Assembly: GCA_023436615.1 (NCBI GenBank) | Contig: JAEZIO010000076.1 | Coordinates: 1 to 11,117 of the forward strand | Length of the DNA: 11,117 bases | Direction: 5' to 3' | DNA from: Pseudomonadota bacterium | GTDB lineage: Bacteria > Pseudomonadota > Alphaproteobacteria > Sphingomonadales > Sphingomonadaceae | Shown: positions 5,234 to 11,117 of the stretch, one piece after another | Position numbering within the stretch: the stretch's first letter is position 1 | How the letters are laid out: every line of letters starts with the position of its first letter | The notes under the pieces: generated by a model | What the model saw: the letters and a program-made list of their open reading frames with translations, nothing else | Database searches by the model: none | Told to the model about the DNA's origin: nothing | Made by a program: the position numbers and the translations under genes

Positions 5234-7294
5234 ATGTCGCCGCTGATCGCCTTCTGGAGCCACGGCCTGGCCGCGACGCTGTTCGGCTCGCTGCTGATCT
5301 GGCGGTTGGCTGCGGGCGCCCGGCAGAGCGGCCACCGTCTCTTGCTCGGCGCCTTCGCTCTTACCGGCTGCTGGGCGTGGCTGGAGGCGATCGCTCCGGC
5401 GACGGCGATGGCAAGCTATGCGGAGACGGCCCGCAACCTCGTTTGGGTTGGTCTGCTCTACAGCCTCTATGCATCGAGCGGCGAAAGCCGCCAGCAGGGC
5501 GTCCGCTTCGTCTACGGCGCCGTCTCGGCCGTGCTCGGGCTTCAGCTGGTCGTCACGACGATCCTGCTTTCCAGGCTCAGCCCCGCCGTCGAACAGACCG
5601 ACCAGATCCTGCGGATGACCGCCGCGGCGGGCTCCTTGGTACTCGTCCACAATCTCTACGGGCAAGCAGCGCCGTCGAGCCGCTCGAACATCCGATTTGC
5701 GATGCTCGCGCTTGCATTGAGCTGGGCCTACGACCTTAATCTTTACACTATCGCCTATCTCGACCGGACGGCCGCAGCCGGGCTGTTCGACTGGCGCGGC
5801 GCGGCGGTCGCGCTGACGGCTCCATTGTTCGCTCTGGCCGCGCGCCACGACGACGACTGGCGGATCCGCCTGTCACGGGCAGCGACGTTCCAATCGCTCT
5901 CCCTGCTGGCGATCTGCGCCTATTTCGCGGTGATGGCGGTGCTTGCCACCGCGCTTCGCGGAGCCGGCGGCGAGTGGCTGCAGATCCTATCGACGGCGCT
6001 CATCGCCGTGATGATCGTCGGCGCGATGGTGCTGCTCCCAAGCCCGCGCGCCCGCAGCTGGGCCAAGGTGAAGATCGCCAAGCATCTATTCGAGCACCGC
6101 TACGATTACCGCTCCGAATGGCTTCGCTTCACCGAGACGGTCGGGGGGTCCGGCGCCGGGGCCCGCCCGCTCGGTGAGCGTGTGGTCAAGGCCTTCGCCG
6201 ATATCCTGGACGCGCCTGGCGGCCTGCTGCTCGAGTGCGACATGTCGGGCGCGCTGGTCACCGGCGCGGCCTGGAACTGGCACGGCCGCACGGCGCCGGA
6301 AGCGAACCTGCAGGAGGCGCGCGATTTCTGGCGTGCGCTTGCCACCGGCAACCAGATCCTCGAGCTCGATGCCATACGAAAGGGCGCGGTCGCGCCCGGG
6401 GACGCCGTGGCTGTCCCCGGCTGGATCATGGACGAGCAGGACGCATGGGTCGGCATTCCGCTGATCCACAAGGACACGGCGGTCGGGATCCTTCTCCTCG
6501 CGGCACCCGACTATCGCCGGTCGCTCGACTGGGAGGACCTGGACTTGCTCCGGACCGCCGGACGCCAGGCGGCGAGTTCGCTAGCCGAAGCGCAAGGGCA
6601 GCGCGCGCTGCTGAACGCGCAGCGGTTCGAGGAATTCAATCGGCGCTTCGCGTTCATCCTGCACGACATCAAGAACCTGGTCAGCCAGCTTTCCCTTCTG
6701 ACGCGCAACGCCGAGCGGCATTCCGACAATGCCGACTTCCGGGCCGACATGATTGCGACGCTCAAGGGTTCGATCGGCAAGATGAACGACCTGCTGGCCC
6801 GCCTGTCGCCCGACGCCGTAACCAGGCCGCACCGGGTCGAGGCGCAACCGCTGCGCGACATTATCGCGACCGTCGTAGCGGGCCGCCGCGGCCAGCACCC
6901 AGTCAACCTGCTGGGCGATTGCAGTCATTGGGCCGATATCGATGCGCCGGCGCTCGAGCAGGCGCTTGGTCACCTGCTTCAGAATGCGGTGGAGGCCAGC
7001 CCCATGGGCGAGCCGGTCACCGTCCGGGTCGACCGTCACGAAAACGAGGTCAGCATCGCGATCACCGACAGCGGCTGCGGAATGGAGGCGGAGTTCATCC
7101 AGAGCCGGCTGTTCCAGCCGTTCGCTTCAACCAAGTCGAGCGGTTTCGGAATCGGAGCTTTCGAGGCTCGCGGGCTGATCGCGGCGATGGGCGGCCGAAT
7201 CAGCGTCGAAAGCCGGGTCGGGGCCGGCACCACTTTCACCATCACGCTCCCGGCCGCCGAGCCGGTCGTGCAATCTGAACGGAAGCGCGCATGA
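5234..7294 (+). CDS. prsK: PEP-CTERM system sensor histidine kinase PrsK
   Basis: A 686-residue membrane histidine kinase of the XrtA/PEP-CTERM-associated PrsK family, at the family's usual length. The N-terminal half (about 1-270) is hydrophobic with roughly eight or nine membrane segments. A GAF-like domain follows at about 310-455. The DHp helix carries phospho-accepting His477 in FAFILHDIKNLVSQLSLL. The ATPase domain has the N box around Asn584 (HLLQNAVEAS), the G1 box DSGCGM (612-617) and the G2 box GFGIGAF (637-643), and ends in ISVESRVGAGTTFTITLP. It should phosphorylate PrsR, encoded next with a 4-nt ATGA overlap. The input signal is unknown. The ATG at 5234 gives the typical family start (SPLIAFWSHGLAATLF) but its ribosome binding site is weak; AGGAA sits too far upstream for it. 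Confidence 0.95.
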   Translation: MSPLIAFWSHGLAATLFGSLLIWRLAAGARQSGHRLLLGAFALTGCWAWLEAIAPATAMASYAETARNLVWVGLLYSLYASSGESRQQGVRFVYGAVSAVLGLQLVVTTILLSRLSPAVEQTDQILRMTAAAGSLVLVHNLYGQAAPSSRSNIRFAMLALALSWAYDLNLYTIAYLDRTAAAGLFDWRGAAVALTAPLFALAARHDDDWRIRLSRAATFQSLSLLAICAYFAVMAVLATALRGAGGEWLQILSTALIAVMIVGAMVLLPSPRARSWAKVKIAKHLFEHRYDYRSEWLRFTETVGGSGAGARPLGERVVKAFADILDAPGGLLLECDMSGALVTGAAWNWHGRTAPEANLQEARDFWRALATGNQILELDAIRKGAVAPGDAVAVPGWIMDEQDAWVGIPLIHKDTAVGILLLAAPDYRRSLDWEDLDLLRTAGRQAASSLAEAQGQRALLNAQRFEEFNRRFAFILHDIKNLVSQLSLLTRNAERHSDNADFRADMIATLKGSIGKMNDLLARLSPDAVTRPHRVEAQPLRDIIATVVAGRRGQHPVNLLGDCSHWADIDAPALEQALGHLLQNAVEASPMGEPVTVRVDRHENEVSIAITDSGCGMEAEFIQSRLFQPFASTKSSGFGIGAFEARGLIAAMGGRISVESRVGAGTTFTITLPAAEPVVQSERKRA

Positions 7295-8658
7295 GCACCG
7301 AGACCGATCTTCCCGTGTTGCTGGTCATCGAGGACGACGAGGGGCTCCAGCGGCAACTCAAGTGGGCATACGAAGGATATCGTGTCGTCGTCGCCGGCGA
7401 CCGCGCTTCCGCCATCGCGGCGCTTCGGCTGCACGAGCCGGCGGTCGTGACCCTCGACCTTGGCCTGCCGCCCGATCCGGATGGCACCGAGGAAGGGTTC
7501 GCCACCCTCCAGGAAATGCTGGCGTTGAAACCCGGCACGAAGGTCGTCGTCGCGTCCGGGCACGGAGCCCGGGAAAGCGCGATGAAGGCGATCGCCCTCG
7601 GGGCTTATGATTTCTACCGCAAGCCGATCGACATCGACGAGCTTGGCCTGATCGTCGCTCGCGCCTTCCACCTCCACGGGATCGAGGAGGAGAACCGTCG
7701 GCTGGAGCAATCCACCACCGCAACCGTACTCGGCTCGATCATCACCGCTGCTCCGGAAATGCTGAAGGTCGCGCGGACGATCGAAAGGGTCGCATCGACC
7801 AATGCGTCGGTGATGCTTCTCGGAGCCAGCGGCACCGGCAAGGAGCTGCTCGCCCGCGCCGTACACCAGCAGAGCGATCGAGCGGCCGCGCCGTTTGTCG
7901 CCATCAATTGCGCGGCCATCCCCGAAAACCTGCTTGAGGCCGAGCTGTTCGGCTACGAGCGCGGCGCCTTCACCGGCGCTGTGAAGTCGAACGTCGGCAA
8001 GATCGAGCTGGCGCAGGGCGGTACCCTGTTTCTCGACGAAGTGGGCGACATCCCCCTCCCGCTCCAGGTGAAGCTCCTGCGGTTCCTCCAGGAACGGGTG
8101 ATCGAGCGCATCGGCGGCCGCCAGCCGATTGCGGTCGACACCCGGATCGTCTGCGCTACGCACCAGGACCTCGAGGCAATGATTGCCGACGGCCGGTTCC
8201 GCGAGGACCTTTATTACCGGCTCGCGGAAATCGTGGTGAAGATCCCTGCGCTCGGCGAGCGGTCGGGCGATGCTGTGCTGCTCGCACGCCACTTCGTGAA
8301 CCGGTTCGCGCGCGAGATGAATCGAACCGTCCAGGGACTGTCGCCGGACGCAATCGGCGCAATCGACAGCTACGGCTGGCCGGGCAACGTTCGCGAGCTT
8401 GAGAACCGGATCAAGCGCGCGGTCATCATGGCCGACGGCAAGCTTGTGAGCGCGGCGGACCTCGACTTGCCTGGCGGCGCTTCGGACGGCGAGCAGCTTA
8501 CGCTAAACCTGCGCGCCGCGCGCGAAACTGCCGACCGCAAGGCGATCCGGCAGGCGCTGAGCCGGACCGACAACAATATCTCGGGCGCAGCGAAACTGCT
8601 CGGCGTGAGCCGGCCGACGCTTTACGACCTACTCAAGCAATACCAGCTTACCGCCTAG
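7291..8658 (+). CDS. prsR: PEP-CTERM-box sigma-54-dependent response regulator PrsR
   Basis: A 455-residue NtrC-type response regulator, full length. The receiver domain (about 8-125) has the acidic cluster Glu14-Asp15-Asp16, phospho-acceptor Asp56 in VVTLDLGLP and Lys111 in YRKP. The AAA+ domain has Walker A GASGTGKE (178-185), the sigma-54 contact loop GAFTGA intact at 225-230, Walker B TLFLDE (245-250) and GWPGNVRELENR (362-373). A Fis-type helix-turn-helix closes the protein (NISGAAKLLGVSRPTLYDLL, 429-448). When phosphorylated it should activate RpoN-dependent promoters. In organisms with exosortase A, the family is tied to PEP-CTERM protein and exopolysaccharide genes. It is translationally coupled to prsK. 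Its last 11 bases overlap the 3' end of the convergent 147-residue gene. Confidence 0.96.
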   Translation: MSTETDLPVLLVIEDDEGLQRQLKWAYEGYRVVVAGDRASAIAALRLHEPAVVTLDLGLPPDPDGTEEGFATLQEMLALKPGTKVVVASGHGARESAMKAIALGAYDFYRKPIDIDELGLIVARAFHLHGIEEENRRLEQSTTATVLGSIITAAPEMLKVARTIERVASTNASVMLLGASGTGKELLARAVHQQSDRAAAPFVAINCAAIPENLLEAELFGYERGAFTGAVKSNVGKIELAQGGTLFLDEVGDIPLPLQVKLLRFLQERVIERIGGRQPIAVDTRIVCATHQDLEAMIADGRFREDLYYRLAEIVVKIPALGERSGDAVLLARHFVNRFAREMNRTVQGLSPDAIGAIDSYGWPGNVRELENRIKRAVIMADGKLVSAADLDLPGGASDGEQLTLNLRAARETADRKAIRQALSRTDNNISGAAKLLGVSRPTLYDLLKQYQLTA

Positions 8659-9091
8659 GATAGTCGGGGCGCGGCAGGTTCGCGGTCGCGCGCTCGAGGG
8701 CGCCGGCCGCTTCGGAAAGCGACTTGGTGATCGCCGGCAGTGCCTGCGCGAACGCTTTCATGCTCTGCTGGATCATCGGCCGCGCCTGCGCGATCTGCCG
8801 ATCGAAGTTGCGGTCGAAGTTGGGATCGTCGCGACGGCCGATGTCGCGAACGGTCAGCTTCCTTTCGGCGGCCGTGGCTTTCCTGCCTTCCGCGGCGGCC
8901 TGCACTTCGCCGATCGGCATGTCGAGAAACACCTTGGACATGGCCTGCATCATGTCGGCGAGCCGGTCCGTGAAAGCGGGATCGGTGATCTCGGCGGGGA
9001 CCTGGATCGGTTCGGGCCGCGGAGCGGGCTGAGCCGCGACGGCGGGCGCTGCAAGAAGAGCGAGGGGCACTGCAATCAGCAAATTACGCAT
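8648..9091 (-). CDS. Exported hypothetical protein, 147 residues
   Basis: An unrecognised protein with a clear Sec signal peptide (MRNLLIAVPLALLAAPAVAA), with probable cleavage near residues 19-20, followed by a Pro-rich linker (QPAPRPEPIQVP). The mature part of about 125 residues looks helical and Met/Ala-rich, with DPAFTDRLADMMQAMSKVFLDMPIGEVQAAAEG at 37-69 and a basic/Asp segment RRDDPNFDRNFDRQIAQARPM at about 86-106. It has no cysteine and no membrane anchor, so it is probably a soluble periplasmic protein. The ATG at 9091 has GAGGA at 9100-9104 on the minus strand, 8 nt before it. It is downstream of uppP on the same strand with a 51-nt gap, so it may be cotranscribed. Its end overlaps prsR tail to tail. 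Function unknown. Confidence 0.82.
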   Translation of the reverse strand: MRNLLIAVPLALLAAPAVAAQPAPRPEPIQVPAEITDPAFTDRLADMMQAMSKVFLDMPIGEVQAAAEGRKATAAERKLTVRDIGRRDDPNFDRNFDRQIAQARPMIQQSMKAFAQALPAITKSLSEAAGALERATANLPRPDYPRR

Positions 9092-9102
9092 GGCTGTTTT
9101 CC

Positions 9103-9130
9103 TCTTCCCGGCGATAATAGCACGGGAAGA
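9103..9130 (-). promoter_or_regulatory. Leader hairpin overlapping the RBS of the 147-residue gene
   Basis: Between uppP and the exported small protein gene there is a perfect 8-bp inverted repeat (TCTTCCCG and CGGGAAGA, arms 9123-9130 and 9103-9110) around a 12-nt AT-rich loop. On the transcript the 3' arm runs directly into GGAAAA, so two bases of the GAGGA ribosome binding site lie in the stem. There is no U tract, so it is not a typical intrinsic terminator. The loop contains TATTAT, which could instead be a -10 box with TTGATT 16 nt upstream. The regulatory role is inference. Confidence 0.4.
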
Positions 9131-9142
9131 AGCGTAATCAAA

Positions 9143-9955
9143 TCAGCGCATTGTCAGCCAAACGAGGGCCGCGGCGCCCGCGATGATCCGGTACCAGGCG
9201 AAGGGGGCGAAGCCGTGCCGCGAAATGTAGTGGACGAAGGCCTTCACCACGACGATGGCAACGACAAAGCTCACGACGAAGCCGACGGCGACCGTGCCGA
9301 AACCGATGTCCGACGTGCCGGCGAGAAGCGCATCGTGGTGCTTCACAAGCTCGAGCGTCGTTGCACCGACCATCGTCGGAATCGCGAGGAAGAAGCTGAA
9401 CTCGGCCGCTGTTCGCCTCTCGACCCCGAGCGACAGGCCGCCGAGGATCGTAGCGCCCGACCGACTGACGCCCGGGATCATCGACAGGCATTGGATCAGC
9501 CCGACTCCGAGCACCGTCTTCAACGGCATTTCCGCCACCCCGACGATGGGTGTTTGCTTCACCAGTCGCTCGATCACGAGGATGGCCACCCCGCCGAAGA
9601 TCAGCGACCAGGCGACAACGAGGGCGTTCCCAAGCAACGCTTCGATATGGTTGATCAGGAGGAAGCCGAGAATCGCGGACGGAAGAAAGCCGATCAGCAC
9701 GTTGCGAACGAATCGCCACGACATGGCCTGCCTGGCGAACAGCCCTTCGAGAACCGCCCAGAAGGTCCGCCAATAGAGGACGACGATGGCGAGGATGGCG
9801 CCGAGCTGGATGATGACGTTGAACGCCGCCCATCGATCAGCGTCGAACCCGAGGAGCTCCGTCGCCAGTATCAGGTGGCCAGTCGAGGAAACGGGGAGGA
9901 ATTCCGTCACGCCCTCGACGATGCCGAGGATGATCGCGATCAGAAGGATCGGCAC
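9143..9955 (-). CDS. uppP: Undecaprenyl-diphosphate phosphatase UppP (BacA family)
   Basis: A 270-residue polytopic inner-membrane enzyme that dephosphorylates undecaprenyl diphosphate to regenerate the lipid carrier for peptidoglycan and surface polysaccharides; family members confer bacitracin tolerance. Both signature regions are intact: EGVTEFLPVSSTGH at residues 14-27, with the paired glutamates 14 and 18 and His27, and PGVSRSGAT at 161-169 with Arg165. The remainder is a series of hydrophobic helices, as expected, and the length is typical. Translation starts at a GTG (9955) immediately after the TAA of the NDUFA9-family gene (9956-9958). The upstream ribosome binding site is poor, so translational coupling is likely. 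Its proximity to prsKR fits a shared link to exopolysaccharide production, but uppP is also a general housekeeping gene. Confidence 0.97.
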   Translation of the reverse strand: MPILLIAIILGIVEGVTEFLPVSSTGHLILATELLGFDADRWAAFNVIIQLGAILAIVVLYWRTFWAVLEGLFARQAMSWRFVRNVLIGFLPSAILGFLLINHIEALLGNALVVAWSLIFGGVAILVIERLVKQTPIVGVAEMPLKTVLGVGLIQCLSMIPGVSRSGATILGGLSLGVERRTAAEFSFFLAIPTMVGATTLELVKHHDALLAGTSDIGFGTVAVGFVVSFVVAIVVVKAFVHYISRHGFAPFAWYRIIAGAAALVWLTMR

Positions 9956-10906
9956 TTAGGCGGCTTGCTCGAGTGAATGCGCCGACCAGCGGCCGCCCTG
10001 GCGGAAGCGCTGAAGCCATTCCGGCGCGACGGACTCGAGCGCTGTCGGCTTGATCCCGAACGCCTCCAGGCCGTTCGCATTCCGGGCCGGCAGATTGTCC
10101 GTCTGGAGCATCTTCCATTGATCTCGTGTCAGCGGCGCGCCGGGCAGGAAGCCGAACCACGACAGGAAGGCGGATGCCACGTTCGGCAGTTGGACAAGCT
10201 CGGGTTCTCGGCCTGCGGCGCGCGCGCAGGCCGCGTAGATGTCCTCCATCGTCATCACCTGCGGACCGCCCAGCTCGTAGATCTTGCCGGAGTGAGCCGC
10301 CGGCTCGAGCGCGGCCTTCGCGATCGCAGTCGCAATGTCCCTGACGTAGATCGGCTGGAATCGGCGCTCGGCCGCAACGACGGGCAGGACCGGCAGCCGC
10401 GACAGCGCCGCAAGCCGGTTCGTCAGATCGTCCTCGGGCCCGAAAACGATCGAGGGCCGCACGATCGTCGCGGCCGGGAAGGCAGCGCGAACAGCCAGCT
10501 CTCCTTCCCCCTTGGTCCGTCCATAAGCCGACTCCGCGGTCGGGTCGGCGCCAATGGCGGAGATGTGCACCAGCGCTTCCGCCGCGATCTCGCGTGCTGC
10601 CTCGGCGACGTTCTTCGCGCCGTCGACGTGCGCGGCATGGAGCGAACCCTTGAACGTGCCGACGAGGTTGATGACCGCCGAAGCGCCGGTCACCGCTGCC
10701 CGAACCGAATCGCGGTCCGCGATATCCGCGCGAACGGCTCCGAACTGGCCGACGGTCGCAAGCGGCTGAAGGAAATAGGCTGCTCTCGGATTGCGGCACG
10801 CGACCCGGACTCGAAGGTCGCGCTTGAACAGCTGTTCGCAGACATAACGGCCGATGAATCCGCCGCCACCGAAAACGGTGACAATGCGATTTTCCGGATT
10901 GATCAT
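9956..10906 (-). CDS. NDUFA9-family NAD(P)-binding SDR protein
   Basis: A 316-residue atypical/extended short-chain dehydrogenase of the complex I NDUFA9 (39-kDa subunit) family that is common in alphaproteobacteria. The dinucleotide-binding motif is VFGGGGFIG (residues 11-19), with Asp61 in the RADIADRDS segment. SDR-like positions Ser116 (HISAIGA), Tyr128 and Lys132 (YGRTK) are present. The family block FQPIYVRDIATAI is at about 182-194, and the C-terminal segment of about 80 residues resembles NDUFA9 homologues. In mitochondria this family is an accessory, NADPH-binding complex I subunit; in bacteria a role in respiratory-chain or quinone assembly is only suspected. The ATG at 10906 has a G-rich but weak ribosome binding site. 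It is the first gene of a run with uppP. Confidence 0.88.
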   Translation of the reverse strand: MINPENRIVTVFGGGGFIGRYVCEQLFKRDLRVRVACRNPRAAYFLQPLATVGQFGAVRADIADRDSVRAAVTGASAVINLVGTFKGSLHAAHVDGAKNVAEAAREIAAEALVHISAIGADPTAESAYGRTKGEGELAVRAAFPAATIVRPSIVFGPEDDLTNRLAALSRLPVLPVVAAERRFQPIYVRDIATAIAKAALEPAAHSGKIYELGGPQVMTMEDIYAACARAAGREPELVQLPNVASAFLSWFGFLPGAPLTRDQWKMLQTDNLPARNANGLEAFGIKPTALESVAPEWLQRFRQGGRWSAHSLEQAA

Positions 10907-10969
10907 GCCCCGCCACTAGCCCCTGCGGAGTGCGCTCACAAGCAGTGGAAAGTCGGGCTTTTCGTTCGG

Positions 10970-10998
10970 TTGACAAGGCGGTCGGCCACCTCCACATG
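10970..10998 (+). promoter_or_regulatory. Putative promoter of tRNA-Leu
   Basis: A perfect TTGACA -35 box (10970-10975) is followed after 17 nt by CACATG (10993-10998), a weak -10 of the kind tolerated in alphaproteobacterial stable-RNA promoters. The predicted start would be near 11005, about 24 nt before the mature tRNA. Position and strand suit the tRNA gene; the -10 is the doubtful part. Confidence 0.5.
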
Positions 10999-11028
10999 GC
11001 GCGCCCTACCGTTCATTTCTGATCCCGT

Positions 11029-11115
11029 GCCCAGGTGGCGGAATTGGTAGACGCACCAGCTTCAGGTGCTGGCGCTCGCAAGGGCGTGGAGGTTCGAGTC
11101 CTCTCCTGGGCACCA
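11029..11115 (+). tRNA. tRNA-Leu (anticodon CAG), CCA encoded
   Basis: A complete class II tRNA. The acceptor stem pairs GCCCAGG (11029-11035) with CCTGGGC (11105-11111), followed by discriminator A and an encoded CCA at 11113-11115. The D arm contains GGTAGACG, the anticodon stem CCAGC/GCTGG encloses TTCAGGT with anticodon CAG at 11063-11065, a long variable arm of about 15 nt follows, and the T arm has the standard TTCGAGT loop. It reads CUG leucine codons, the favoured leucine codon in GC-rich genomes. It is transcribed away from the NDUFA9-family gene. Confidence 0.98.
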
Positions 11116-11117
11116 TC

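Noticed and set aside
7036..8292. 418-codon open frame antisense to prsR
   Set aside because: Shadow frame: its composition mirrors the third-position GC of prsR, and no domain is recognisable.
9837..10997. 386-codon minus-strand frame overlapping the NDUFA9-family gene and uppP
   Set aside because: Arg/Pro-rich shadow frame that overlaps two well-supported genes in their own frames.

Overview
The window is high-GC bacterial DNA that looks like a sphingomonad (Alphaproteobacteria, Sphingomonadales). The main reasons are a PrsK/PrsR two-component system of the PEP-CTERM/exosortase-A type, a DUF4893 lipoprotein-like gene, an NDUFA9-family protein of the kind found in alphaproteobacteria, and a pair of short inverted REP-like palindromes with a CTGAA..TTCAG core. 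This assignment comes from recognising gene families, not from a database search.

Layout, left to right. Positions 1-30 hold the last codons of a plus-strand gene, probably a medium-chain NADP-dependent oxidoreductase. It converges on ypfJ, a membrane-anchored HExxH zinc metallopeptidase on the minus strand. From a shared divergent intergenic region a tight plus-strand operon follows: D-3-hydroxybutyrate dehydrogenase, a DUF4893 putative lipoprotein, and an exported M20 amidohydrolase, with gaps of 10 and 14 nt. Two minus-strand genes converge on it: an unrecognised 88-residue protein and an aldo/keto reductase.

The centre is a divergent region (5051-5233) with an inverted REP-like pair and a TGTAAA..CGACA element, then prsK and prsR. 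These overlap by 4 nt and encode a polytopic GAF histidine kinase and a sigma-54-dependent response regulator. In organisms with exosortase A this pair controls PEP-CTERM protein and exopolysaccharide genes.

The right side is a minus-strand run, read right to left: an NDUFA9-family SDR protein, uppP (undecaprenyl-diphosphate phosphatase, GTG start directly abutting the previous stop), and a 147-residue exported protein of unknown function whose 3' end overlaps that of prsR by 11 nt. The window ends with a plus-strand tRNA-Leu(CAG) that has an encoded CCA end and a good TTGACA -35 box upstream.

Integrated view: the two units most plausibly linked are prsKR (regulation of surface polysaccharide and PEP-CTERM export) and uppP (recycling of the lipid carrier used for polysaccharide and peptidoglycan). 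The rest reads as ordinary chromosomal housekeeping and metabolism. I see no insertion sequence, CRISPR array, phage gene or defence system. No stretch longer than 300 bases lacks a gene. No single previously undescribed system stands out; the best leads are the intergenic elements around prsK and the uncharacterised small proteins.
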